Source: Planctomycetota bacterium (GTDB lineage: Bacteria; Planctomycetota; UBA1135). Taken from it: 64,000 nt of DNA. Both the position numbers and the translations under genes were made by a program. The stretch covers positions 62,001 through 126,000 of the forward strand of contig JABHIE010000015.1 of assembly GCA_018671175.1 (NCBI GenBank). Reading direction: 5' to 3'. Below the pieces are notes generated by a model. The model saw only the letters and a list, made by a program, of their open reading frames with translations, ran no database searches and had not been told where the DNA came from. Each line of letters begins with the position of its first letter. The stretch's first letter is position 1. Of this stretch, positions 24,638 through 33,234 are shown one piece after another.

Positions 24638-25141
24638 CTAAAACGACAAGAGTAGCTCGCTGGCTTGCGCGCCAGCATCGTCGGTTTTGATTGCCTGTTC
24701 AAGCGTGCCATCAGCGGCGAACACGAAAGTCACTCTTGGCGCGAAAAACGCACGGCTGGATTCGACCACGCCTAGAGCTACTGCAAGCTTGCGATCGACA
24801 TCGCAGAGCAATGGAAAAGGAAACTTTTGCTTGGCTGCAAAGGCCGCATTTTTTTTGACGCTATCAAAGGAAACGCCGTAAACGGCGACATCGAGGTCTT
24901 GGTATTTTTGGAATTCATCACGGAATCCACAGCCTTGCCTTGTTCAGCCAGGGGTCGCGGCCATCGGGTAAAACCAAAGTACCGTGCGCTTGCCCAGGAG
25001 ATCATCTCGAGTGACAAGATTGCCTTTTTGGTTTTGCAAGGCAAATTCAGGGAGCATGGCACCGACCTGCATCATCGAATCAGGGGCACCGCAGGCACCC
25101 AGACCGACGAGAGAAACTAGAGAAAGAATGCGTTTGAGCAT
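24638..25141 (-). CDS. Selenocysteine-containing lipoprotein peroxiredoxin (Bcp/PrxQ type)
   Basis: Thiol peroxidase of the AhpC-TSA superfamily, 167 residues when the TGA at 24944-24946 is read as selenocysteine (residue 66). The sequence around it is MAATPG-U-TRQGCGFRDEF: the TGA replaces the peroxidatic Cys of the TPGCT motif and the resolving Cys five residues later is kept. The frame continues to TAG at 24638-24640 through conserved PFPLLCDVDRKLAVALGV and a Prx C-terminus. The N-terminus has a lipobox (GLGACG), so it should sit in the periplasm. A hairpin at 24929-24909 is a SECIS candidate. Standard gene finders would report only two fragments. Confidence 0.88.
24909..24929 (-). promoter_or_regulatory. 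Candidate SECIS hairpin of the lipoprotein peroxiredoxin
   Basis: On the coding strand TGGATTC pairs with GAATTCCA with one bulged T, giving a 7-bp stem and loop CGTGAT. The loop begins 22 nt after the TGA and has a G in its first two positions, as expected for a bacterial SECIS. Confidence 0.6.
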
Positions 25142-25150
25142 GATGTCCTT

Positions 25151-25157
25151 TAGGATA
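25151..25157. promoter_or_regulatory. Shared bidirectional -10 element
   Basis: The 7-bp word TAGGATA reads TAGGAT on the plus strand, 6 nt before the GTG start at 25163. On the minus strand it reads TATCCT, 10 nt before the peroxiredoxin ATG at 25141. The whole divergent intergenic space is only 21 bp, so both promoters must share this core. Confidence 0.6.
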
Positions 25158-25162
25158 GCCGC

Positions 25163-26269
25163 GTGAAAGTTCCACGCGAATACGATTTGATTTTACAAGG
25201 AGCCACCGGCTTCACGGGGCGCATGGCTGCAGATGAGTTGGCCAAACATGCCCCACCATTTTTCCGCTGGGCCATCGCGGGGCGGTCTGAAGAACGACTC
25301 AAGCCGATTGCCGAAAAACATGGCGTGCCTTTCCTCGTTGCTGACGCCAGCGACCCTGAGGCTATGAGTCATCTAGCCGCGCGCACCAAAGCGGTGATTT
25401 CATGCGCTGGCCCTTTTGCCGTTTTCGGCACCCCTCTCGTCGACGCTTGCGTTGAGCAAGCCACCCACTACGCCGACCTCACCGGCGAGCTGCCCTGGAT
25501 GCAAAAGCTCATCAACAAGCACCACGAACACTGCGCCGAGCGAGGCATCACTCTCATTCCCGCATCGGGTTTTGATTCCGTCCCGACAGATTTATGCGTG
25601 CATGATTTTTTGCGCGAACTCAACGAAAAGGGTTTAGCGGACGGCGAGACAGCGCCCCCTATCTCAGGGTTCTATTTCGTCCGAGGCGGGTTTAATGGCG
25701 GTACTTTACATTCCGGAATTGCGCTTGCTGAAGCGGGACATTCGCTCAAACCCGCTGAAATGAAAACGGGCAGGGTTCCATCTCTAAAACGATGGTTTGC
25801 GCCCTTTCTAATGGCTCCTGTTAATGAAGCGATCGTCCAGCGCACGCATCAACTTGAAAATCGCATGGCCTCTTACCGCGAATTCATGTTGTGCAAGTCC
25901 AGAGGTGAGGCTGTTTTCCTGAATACTGCGCTCAAAGTCATTTCAAGTTTGATGGGAAGTCGCTTCGGCCGGTTTTTATTCAAACGATTTGGCCCTAAAC
26001 CCGGCGAAGGGCCATCCTTGGAAAAAATTGAGGCCGGTTTTGCAAATCTCACCCTTTTGGCGGGGCCACTCGAATCCCCCGCATTAACTCAGAGCTACGC
26101 TTGGTCAGGTGACCCAAGCAACCTCATCACGACTCGCTGTTTGGTGCAAACTGGTCTTGCGCTTGCCGCGGATGAAGCCCAGCGGGGCGGCGTTTTGACG
26201 CCTGCAAGCGCACTTGGCGACAAGCTTTTTCAGCGATTGAAAAACATTGACGCAGTTCGCACTATCTAA
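25163..26269 (+). CDS. Saccharopine dehydrogenase-like (trans-acting enoyl reductase family) protein
   Basis: A 368-residue Rossmann-fold protein. YDLILQGATGFTGRMAADELAKHAP is the nucleotide-binding loop. VISCAGPFAVFGTPLVDACVEQATHYADLTGE and GFDSVPTDLCVHDF match the saccharopine-dehydrogenase-like oxidoreductase group (YNQ6/SCCPDH and mycobacterial trans-acting enoyl reductase). Members act on lipids or are uncharacterised, so no substrate is assigned. The GTG start is supported by a TAGGAT box 6 nt upstream. Confidence 0.85.
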   Translation: MKVPREYDLILQGATGFTGRMAADELAKHAPPFFRWAIAGRSEERLKPIAEKHGVPFLVADASDPEAMSHLAARTKAVISCAGPFAVFGTPLVDACVEQATHYADLTGELPWMQKLINKHHEHCAERGITLIPASGFDSVPTDLCVHDFLRELNEKGLADGETAPPISGFYFVRGGFNGGTLHSGIALAEAGHSLKPAEMKTGRVPSLKRWFAPFLMAPVNEAIVQRTHQLENRMASYREFMLCKSRGEAVFLNTALKVISSLMGSRFGRFLFKRFGPKPGEGPSLEKIEAGFANLTLLAGPLESPALTQSYAWSGDPSNLITTRCLVQTGLALAADEAQRGGVLTPASALGDKLFQRLKNIDAVRTI

Positions 26270-26284
26270 AGTGTCAAAATAAGG

Positions 26285-26315
26285 GATAATGTGGGGCGGC
26301 AGATAAGAAACTGCC
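26285..26315 (+). promoter_or_regulatory. Promoter and 5'-terminal hairpin of the DEAD-box helicase gene
   Basis: GATAAT (26285-26290) predicts a start near 26297. The first bases of that transcript form the stem GGCAG (26298-26302) and CTGCC (26311-26315), a 5'-end hairpin in a leader of about 38 nt. Such ends often stabilise mRNA. Confidence 0.4.
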
Positions 26316-26334
26316 TTAAAAAACTCCCCGCATA

Positions 26335-28005
26335 ATGTCTGACCTTACTTTCCACGACCTCGGCATGCCCGAGAACATGGCCGACTCCATCGAGAGCTTT
26401 GGCTACGAAACCCCTTCACCGATTCAAGCTGAAGCGATTCCCTTCTTGATGCAGGGCCGCGACATCATTGGGCAAGCGCAAACGGGCACGGGCAAAACCG
26501 CTGCGTTTGCACTGCCTTTGCTTGCTCGCCTCGACATCCATGTGCGCCAGCCGCAGGTTTTGGTGTTGACCCCCACGCGCGAGTTGGCGATTCAGGTTGC
26601 TGAGTCATTCCAAAAATACGCGCGGTCGCTAAAGGGCTTCCATGTCTTGCCGGTTTATGGTGGCCAGGCTTATCACCACCAGCTCAAGCCCCTTCAGCGT
26701 GGCGTCCATGTTGTGGTTGGCACGCCTGGCCGCGTGACAGATCACATCCGAAAGGGCACGCTTGATTTGAGCGAAATGAAGGCCTTCGTTTTAGACGAGG
26801 CCGACGAGATGCTCAAGATGGGCTTCATCGAAGATGTGAATTGGGTGCTTGAGCAAGCGCCTGATGAGCGGCAGATTGCACTTTTCTCTGCGACCATGCC
26901 GGCCGAGATTCAGCGCATTGCAAAAACTTATTTGCACAACCCAGCTGATGTCAAAATCAAAGTAAAAACGGCTACCGCCGAGTCGATTCGCCAGCGCTAC
27001 CAAGTAATTAGTGGTCGACATAAAATTGACGCGCTCACCCGCGTACTTGATTTTGAAGACATTGACGCCGTGTTGGTTTTCGTCCGTACAAAAAACGCCA
27101 CCGTCATTGTGGCTGAGCAACTTGATGCGCGCGGCTACGAAGCGATGGCTCTCAATGGTGATGTCCAGCAGTCTCAACGCGAGCAAATTGTGCAGCGACT
27201 AAAAGACCGCAAAATTGACATCATTGTGGCGACTGATGTGGCTGCGCGAGGCCTTGATGTGCCGCGTATTAGCCATGTTGTCAATTTTGACGCCCCCACC
27301 GACCCCGAGTCTTATGTGCACCGAATTGGTCGTACAGGCCGTGCGGGTAAAAAAGGTGATGCGATTTTGTTTTTGACGCCTCGAGAAAAACGGCTTCTTA
27401 ATTTGCTGAGCCGCTCGACAAAGGCTGACATCACGCCCATGCAGATGCCAAGCACAGACGAGGTCAACGCACAGCGAATCGATCGCTTCAAAGATACGAT
27501 TACGAAAACGATCGCCGACGAAGAGCTCACTTTTTTCAACCGCTTGATGGATAGCTATCTAACTGAGCATCCTGAGGTTGACGCGAGCCAAGTTGCTGCC
27601 GCTCTTGCGCTGATGGTGCAAGGCGACAAACCACTGCTCGTCGAAAAACGCGATGTGCCTCGACAAGAAGATTTCAAAGGCAGCCCTAAGGCTAAGCCGC
27701 GACACTCTGACCGCCCCGACCGTCGAGGCGGAAGACGCGACGACACTCGTCCGTCCCAAACTACGGAAAAGGGCATGATTACTTACCGCATCGAAGTTGG
27801 GCATAACGACCAGGTTCGCCCATCAGCCATTGTGGCCGCCGTTTGCAAGGCCTCTGGTTTGCAAGGCAAGCATATCGGGCGCATTAATATCTTTGCGGGT
27901 TTCGCGACAATCGACCTTCCTGATGGCATGCCGCAAGACATCTACCAAGATTTGATGCATGCAAAAATCGGGCCTAAGCCGATGAAGATTTCGAAGTTTT
28001 CTTGA
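26335..28005 (+). CDS. deaD: DEAD-box RNA helicase, CsdA/DeaD-like
   Basis: ATP-dependent RNA helicase of 556 residues. Seen in order are the Q motif (FGYETPSPIQAEAIP), motif I AQTGTGKT, PTRELA, TPGR, DEAD (VLDEADEML), SAT, and the second RecA domain with VATDVAARGLDV and HRIGRTGRAGKKG. A basic linker near residues 430-475 precedes a C-terminal DbpA/CsdA RNA-binding domain (ITYRIEVGHNDQVRPSAIVAAVCKASGL onward), which supports the DeaD assignment. Likely roles are ribosome assembly and mRNA remodelling in the cold. Confidence 0.95.
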   Translation: MSDLTFHDLGMPENMADSIESFGYETPSPIQAEAIPFLMQGRDIIGQAQTGTGKTAAFALPLLARLDIHVRQPQVLVLTPTRELAIQVAESFQKYARSLKGFHVLPVYGGQAYHHQLKPLQRGVHVVVGTPGRVTDHIRKGTLDLSEMKAFVLDEADEMLKMGFIEDVNWVLEQAPDERQIALFSATMPAEIQRIAKTYLHNPADVKIKVKTATAESIRQRYQVISGRHKIDALTRVLDFEDIDAVLVFVRTKNATVIVAEQLDARGYEAMALNGDVQQSQREQIVQRLKDRKIDIIVATDVAARGLDVPRISHVVNFDAPTDPESYVHRIGRTGRAGKKGDAILFLTPREKRLLNLLSRSTKADITPMQMPSTDEVNAQRIDRFKDTITKTIADEELTFFNRLMDSYLTEHPEVDASQVAAALALMVQGDKPLLVEKRDVPRQEDFKGSPKAKPRHSDRPDRRGGRRDDTRPSQTTEKGMITYRIEVGHNDQVRPSAIVAAVCKASGLQGKHIGRINIFAGFATIDLPDGMPQDIYQDLMHAKIGPKPMKISKFS

Positions 28006-28028
28006 TTTTCATCTGGCGTTTTTCTTTT

Positions 28029-28064
28029 CTATGATTTAAAATTCATAGATTGGTTTTTTGTGAA
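28029..28064 (+). terminator. Possible terminator after the helicase gene
   Basis: CTATGA and TTCATAG form a short AT-rich hairpin, followed after a few bases by a run of six T residues near 28056-28061. It lies just downstream of the helicase stop and before the small exported-protein gene. Confidence 0.45.
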
Positions 28065-28076
28065 CTTATTTACACA

Positions 28077-28250
28077 ATGAAACCAATGAAACCAATACTT
28101 ATCTTTTTTCTTTTCTTCTCCTTTCAATTAGTTGCGCAACAACCATTCCTCGGGGAGCGGAATTGGAAAGTAGGCGGAGGCCAATGCCCAACCATCGGAG
28201 ATTTGGCTGACTTCCCCGGCTCCAAAAGCAGCGCTATCGTCAACGAATAA
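28077..28250 (+). CDS. Small exported protein, first gene of surface-protein locus 1 (possible remnant)
   Basis: A 57-residue frame with a clear signal peptide (MKPMKPILIFFLFFSFQLVAQ) and a short mature part without known domains. A 9-bp repeat, ATGAAACCA twice, gives two alternative ATG starts. It sits 4 bp before the frameshifted surface-protein gene. The same order, a small exported gene then a membrane-anchored protein, recurs at 48166-50230 where the small gene encodes about 158 residues, so this one may be a truncated remnant. Confidence 0.5.
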   Translation: MKPMKPILIFFLFFSFQLVAQQPFLGERNWKVGGGQCPTIGDLADFPGSKSSAIVNE

Positions 28251-28254
28251 CACT

Positions 28255-29627
28255 ATGCGCACTCGAGTATTCAGCATATTCGGCCTACTCACTGCCCTTA
28301 CGGTTGCAGTTTTGCTTTCGAGAAGCGATGACAATCAGGGGACTGAAGCTACAGCCATTGCAAACCACAGCAAGACTCAATACCAAGAGCCTGACAGCAC
28401 CTTCAAGAGTTACACAGAACAGAAGCAGAGGCCATCCAAATCTTCGACTCTCTCAATAAGAACAAACTTGATCCAAGCTTGTTCTTATTCGTTAATGATA
28501 GGATTCAATACACCCTCCCTCTCTCAAATCGAAAGGTTGAAACCCCCTTCGCCAGATCAACCGAAAATATGTACAAGGTGCCTTGGTCATGCAATCTAGA
28601 GATTCAATGCTCAGACTTTTTAACCAAAAGACCAATCTCAAACTGTGCAATCACAGCCACACTTGTCAACCAAGAGAACTGGGAATCATTAACACCACCC
28701 CAAGGCAATGATCTCGAGAGCTTTGTTTCTCGCATCATGGACGACGACTCAATTGCCGCTAAGCTATCGAAGTACAAAAAACAATTTGATGTCATTGCCC
28801 AAAATGCTGAAACAGCCAAAGATGGTACTGCGCGCTTTACTGGGCTAGATGAAAGTTTTGCCGTTATACAAATATTCAACCCGCTTTATGGCGAATCTAG
28901 GCGAGTGCTTCCCCTAACGGCTGGCAAAGTCCACACCGTTATATTTGAGCCGAAACCGCGACTTGTATTAAACGCAATCATTCTTAACGAACTTGGCGAG
29001 CCCATGCCGGGCTACAGGGGTGCCAAGCTCATTGCCCAACTTCAAGAAAACGGCGGGGATTTAAACTGGGATTCAACCGAAGCTGGAGCTGGAGCCCTTG
29101 GCGCTGAACTCAAAGATGGCACGCGCATCCGAACCGCACGCCTCAGTTGCCCTTCAACAGACAATGATGGGCGTTTTTCAAAGGCACTGCCACTTGGGAC
29201 CCACTACGCTATTGAGTTAAAAACGAAAACGAATTACCTGCATTTCACTTTTTCAAAAGAAGATGCATTGCGCTGGCAAGAAAACGATGAAATACTCACG
29301 CTAAAATTGCCCGACAACGCATTGGAGCCTGACATTGTATTCGTCGGCATGAAACCTGAATGCCATCGACTCATTCTTACCTCTGTGATTGCTGATGACT
29401 TCCCGTGGTTTAGACAGTTCCCGCAAATAAGCGTATCGGAAAAAGGAGAAGTTTATGCACCTTGGCTTCGCACAGCCCAAGGGGGTTCCTTCTTGAGCAT
29501 TAATCTGTACGCGGACAAAACTACAAACCGCCCCCACCGAACTTGGATTATCCCTAATCACGATTCCTCAATCTGGCCGATGACCCTTAGCTATGACGAA
29601 TCAGACGGCCGCTACCTAAGAAAGTAA
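28255..29627 (+). pseudogene. Membrane-anchored beta-rich surface protein, frameshifted (locus 1)
   Basis: The N-terminus at ATG 28255 has a membrane-anchor or signal helix (FSIFGLLTALTVAVLL). The coherent protein then continues in the -1 frame from about 28400-28480 to 29627, with ELHRTEAEAIQIFDSLNKNK linking smoothly into the long downstream frame. One missing base near 28405 would restore about 450 residues. The distal part contains carboxypeptidase-regulatory-like motifs such as DGTARFTGLDESFAVIQIF and NDGRFSKALPLGTHYAIEL. Frameshift, pseudogene or sequence error cannot be separated by eye. Confidence 0.65.
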
Positions 29628-29704
29628 ATCAAGGCGTCCCTCGCATCGCCAGCCGGATGACTTAAAGTTAGGAACCGCCACATCAACTGGCACCATCCTG
29701 ACCG

Positions 29705-31327
29705 ATGCTTGAAAATTTCACTCCCATGTTTCCCACAGCTAAGGCCGATACGCCTTGGCGTAAATTATCTGACAGCGGCGTGAGTGCCCTTAATTTTGAG
29801 GGCGAAAGCATCCTCAAAATTGAGCCGAGCGCGATTGAATTACTCGCAAAAACGGCTTTTCACGATGTCTCTCATTTAATGCGCCCAGGGCATTTGGCCC
29901 AGTTGCGCGCGATTCTTGACGACCCCGAGGCCAGCGACAATGATCGCTTTGTCGCGCTTGATTTGCTGCGAAACGCGCAAATCTCAGCTGAAGGCATTTT
30001 GCCGATGTGCCAAGACACAGGCACGGCAATCGTCATGGGCAAAAAGGGGCGTCGCGTCTGGACGACAGGCGGCGACAATGCCGATGAAGCCGCGCTAAGT
30101 TCTGGTATTAAACTGACTTACAAAAACGACAACTTGCGCTTTAGTCAGCTCGCGCCGCTCAAAATGTTTGAGGAAAAGAACACGGGCTGCAACTTGCCAG
30201 CGCAGATTGACTTGCTTCACACAGGTGGTGATGAATACCATTTCTTATTCATGGCAAAAGGCGGCGGGTCGGCGAATAAGACTTATCTGCACCAAGGCGT
30301 GCCATCGTTGTTGCGCGAAGATTTGCTGCTTGAGTATCTTGAGCCGCGTATCGCCGCATTGGGTACGGCCGCTTGCCCGCCTTACCACCTTTCGATTGTG
30401 ATTGGCGGCACGAGCGCCGAGCAGAATTTGAAAACAGTCAAACTCGGCAGTGCGCGTTATTACGACACTTTGCCCACAACTGGTTCCGTTGACGGCCATG
30501 CGATCCGTTGCCCCGAGCTCGAGGCAAAAATCCACGCGATGACACAACGCGCGGGCACGGGTGCGCAGTTTGGCGGCAAGTATTTCTGCCACGATGTGCG
30601 CGTGATTCGCCTCCCTCGACACGGCGCGAGTTTGCCGATTGGGATCGGCGTGTCTTGTTCAGCTGACCGCCAGATTTTGGGCAAAATTACAGCCGAGGGC
30701 GTTTTTCTTGAACAACTTGAAACTAACCCGGCACAGTATCTTCCTGAAGCCACGGCTGATAGCAGTGCAAAGGTTACGCGCATCGACATCAACTCTGGCA
30801 TGCCTGCCATCCTTGAGCAGTTGACGCAGCTGCCCGTCAAATCTCGCGTCATGATGAGCGGCACGATGATTGTTGCGCGCGATTTGGCGCACGCCAAGAT
30901 GCGTGAGCGCATCGAGAGCGGAGAAGGCTTGCCTGACTACATTAAGAATTACCCCGTCTACTACGCAGGCCCTGCCAAACAGCCCGAGGGCTATCCAAGT
31001 GGCAGTTTCGGCCCCACAACGGCTGGGCGCATGGACGGCTTTGTCGATCAATTCCAATCCGAAGGCGGCTCCATGGTTATGGTCGCAAAGGGCAATCGCT
31101 CGCTTGCTGTAACCAAGGCATGCAAAAAGCACGGTGGCTTTTATCTCGGCGGTGTTGGCGGTGCAGCTGCGCGATTGGCAAAAGAATGCATCAAAAAAGT
31201 CGAGTGCCTCGAGTACCCTGAGCTTGGCATGGAAGCTGTCTGGAAAATCGAGGTGGAAGACTTCCCTGCTTTCTTGATTACCGATGACAAAGGCAATGAC
31301 TTTTTCTTAGGCGACGGGGCGGCTTAA
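29705..31327 (+). CDS. fumA: Class I fumarate hydratase (iron-sulfur)
   Basis: Interconverts fumarate and malate in the TCA cycle with an oxygen-sensitive 4Fe-4S cluster. The 540 residues match class I single-chain fumarases. Visible are [16 protein letters not shown] (cluster Cys near residue 101), [15 protein letters not shown] (second Cys), [16 protein letters not shown] in the region of a third conserved Cys, and the C-terminal beta-type domain with [40 protein letters not shown] and KGGRS-like KGNRS. It is followed 37 bp later by an amidase gene. Confidence 0.95.
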   Translation: MLENFTPMFPTAKADTPWRKLSDSGVSALNFEGESILKIEPSAIELLAKTAFHDVSHLMRPGHLAQLRAILDDPEASDNDRFVALDLLRNAQISAEGILPMCQDTGTAIVMGKKGRRVWTTGGDNADEAALSSGIKLTYKNDNLRFSQLAPLKMFEEKNTGCNLPAQIDLLHTGGDEYHFLFMAKGGGSANKTYLHQGVPSLLREDLLLEYLEPRIAALGTAACPPYHLSIVIGGTSAEQNLKTVKLGSARYYDTLPTTGSVDGHAIRCPELEAKIHAMTQRAGTGAQFGGKYFCHDVRVIRLPRHGASLPIGIGVSCSADRQILGKITAEGVFLEQLETNPAQYLPEATADSSAKVTRIDINSGMPAILEQLTQLPVKSRVMMSGTMIVARDLAHAKMRERIESGEGLPDYIKNYPVYYAGPAKQPEGYPSGSFGPTTAGRMDGFVDQFQSEGGSMVMVAKGNRSLAVTKACKKHGGFYLGGVGGAAARLAKECIKKVECLEYPELGMEAVWKIEVEDFPAFLITDDKGNDFFLGDGAA

Positions 31328-31364
31328 AGCTCAACCCAACCGTGATTTTCATTGGAGCAGAATC

Positions 31365-32171
31365 ATGAAAGCTGCAATCATTCAATCTAATCCTGCTCAT
31401 CTCGATGCGCAGATTACGCGCGCTCGGCTTGAGAGACAGTTGCGCTCATTGGCCGGCAAAGGGGTTCAACTCGTGGTTTTACCAGAGTTAGCCGGATCAG
31501 GTTATGCATTTCCTAGTCGGGAAACGCTCTCTGAGCATGCGGAAGTTGCCGACGGAACAGGTGCATTCTTGGGTTGGCTTTGGGCACAATGCCGCAAGTA
31601 TGATTTCGATATTGTCGCCGGTTTTGCAGAGCGCGAAGGTGATCGTTTCTACAACTCAGCGGCGCTCATTGGCCCCGAAGGTGTAATCGGCGTTTATCGA
31701 AAAATTCATCTTTTTGATTCTGAAAAAGAAGTCTTTACTCCTGGCGACAAGGGCGTGCCTGTCTTTGAGCGCCGTGGTGTCAAAGTTGCGATGCTGATTT
31801 GTTACGACTGGGCCTTCCCCGAAGTATGGCGCATGGCCGCTTGCTCAGGGGCAGATCTAGTCGCGCACCCATCTAATTTGGTTTTACCTTTTTGCCAGAC
31901 CGCAACGCCGGGGCATGCGCTTTGCAATCGCATTTGGGTCGTTACCGCCAACCGTATTGGCTCTGAGCAGTTGCCCAATGGATCTGAGATTGCTTTCACC
32001 GGCGGTTCACTCGCGCTCAACCCATTTGCTCACGCAGAAGCCAGCGGGCCGCAAGATGAAGAATGGGAAGGTGTCTTTGATTTTGATGTCGAATTGGCGC
32101 GCAATAAGTCCGTAACGACACGCAATGATTTGCTGCAGGATAGGCGCGAATACTCTGGCTGGAATAATTAA
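31365..32171 (+). CDS. Carbon-nitrogen hydrolase (nitrilase superfamily)
   Basis: A 268-residue amidase-type hydrolase with the Glu-Lys-Cys triad: Glu in VVLPELAGSGY (about 43), Lys in VYRKIHLFD (about 110) and Cys in MLICYDWAFPE (about 146). A second Glu follows in FPEVWR. The closest layout is that of omega-amidase or beta-ureidopropionase-like small-molecule amidases; the substrate is not assigned. A GGAG Shine-Dalgarno sequence lies 7 nt before the ATG, unlike the leaderless first genes nearby. Probably cotranscribed with fumA. Confidence 0.9.
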   Translation: MKAAIIQSNPAHLDAQITRARLERQLRSLAGKGVQLVVLPELAGSGYAFPSRETLSEHAEVADGTGAFLGWLWAQCRKYDFDIVAGFAEREGDRFYNSAALIGPEGVIGVYRKIHLFDSEKEVFTPGDKGVPVFERRGVKVAMLICYDWAFPEVWRMAACSGADLVAHPSNLVLPFCQTATPGHALCNRIWVVTANRIGSEQLPNGSEIAFTGGSLALNPFAHAEASGPQDEEWEGVFDFDVELARNKSVTTRNDLLQDRREYSGWNN

Positions 32172-32370
32172 TTAAAGAGCCTTTGGAGTCTGCCTTGAGA
32201 TGGATGCGGTTAACGCAAACCCCTTTCAAGTTACAACACCCCTGGTTGTTCCTGCACGCACTTTCTTGCCCATGTTGCTTTACCCCCCCCCCGTGCGTTT
32301 ATCCTGACGGCAGCAGGCCCAACCATGCGCCGCCATACATCTCCCAGCGTGACTCAAACTTCTAATTGCA
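32172..32370. other. Intergenic region with a 10-C tract
   Basis: No gene found. A run of ten C residues lies at 32283-32292, about 80 bp before the start of the secreted protein gene. Its length could vary by slippage. No clear promoter was recognised. Confidence 0.4.
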
Positions 32371-33234
32371 ATGAAACTTAACAACCTTTCCCTTGCTGGC
32401 GCTGCGATGGTTCTTATCGTCGCACCCCTTCTCTTCGCCATGAGCGACACGCAGTCTTTGCCCGACGCAGAAGTTTTAACTATCGCTGTTGAATGCGGTT
32501 CTCAAGGGCGTGTCGACCAAGATCATCAAATCACGGTCACGATCCAAGCGCCAGACGGTACAAACCCTCCGTCCTATTCCGTCACACAATTTGTTGCTGC
32601 ACAAAACACTTCTGCAGGCGCCGCAATGTCACTTGCGCTCACTCTAAATCAGTGTTTTGAGCCTAACCCTGGCTTCCAGCACCTTGAAACGCAAAACCCG
32701 CGATACACCCCGCCAAACAACTCAAATGGTCATTTGACCGCCGAAGACATTCAACTCCCAGCGGGGTTTTCTGTTTCAAATATCAAAGTCGAAAAGTTCG
32801 TCAATGGTAAGTGGAAAGACAACGATGGTCATTTGAAAGTTTTCGAAGGTCACCGCAAAGTCAGCAACACAGCGACTGCGTCACTTCCATCTGAATTGGC
32901 CTACCACGAAATTCTCCTTCAACTTGCACAGTCAACAGCACAACCCATTGCTGTGGAATTCATCCTCACTGGAATTCTTCCATCAGGCGCACAGTTTCAA
33001 AAAGATCTTTCGCGTACTTTTGCAGCAGACGCAACCCTTGGCCAAGTGGTGCAAGCGATTGGTTCTTATTCTGAGCAAAACGGCTTGACCGCTGAATACC
33101 CAACGGCAACATCTGTATTGCTCAAACCCGCAATAGATGGCCTGTACATTTTGTCGTGGTACTTCACGGCATTCGAAGATAGCGACACAAATGCGGACGG
33201 CTTTGAAATCTCGTTTGCTACTTCTGGCAGCTAA
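32371..33234 (+). CDS. Secreted protein of unknown function
   Basis: 287 residues with an N-terminal signal or anchor helix (LAGAAMVLIVAPLLFAMS). The mature protein is rich in beta-forming and polar residues, with two Cys (near residues 43 and 92). No recognised domain was found. KVEKFVNGKWKDNDGHLKVFEGHRKVS is a distinctive central segment. The TAA overlaps the convergent rlmL stop by 4 bp. Codon use resembles its neighbours. Confidence 0.65.
   Translation: MKLNNLSLAGAAMVLIVAPLLFAMSDTQSLPDAEVLTIAVECGSQGRVDQDHQITVTIQAPDGTNPPSYSVTQFVAAQNTSAGAAMSLALTLNQCFEPNPGFQHLETQNPRYTPPNNSNGHLTAEDIQLPAGFSVSNIKVEKFVNGKWKDNDGHLKVFEGHRKVSNTATASLPSELAYHEILLQLAQSTAQPIAVEFILTGILPSGAQFQKDLSRTFAADATLGQVVQAIGSYSEQNGLTAEYPTATSVLLKPAIDGLYILSWYFTAFEDSDTNADGFEISFATSGS

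Noticed and set aside
28392-28394. A further selenocysteine TGA in surface-protein locus 1
   Set aside because: This TGA lies in the -1 frame upstream of where the coding sequence switches frame, and there is no redox motif around it. A simple frameshift explains the data better.
28255-28599. Programmed -1 frameshifting in the surface-protein genes
   Set aside because: All three lesions are equivalent to -1, but no slippery heptamer followed by a pseudoknot was found at the junctions, and locus 3 is an 8-bp duplication. Decay or phase variation is more likely.
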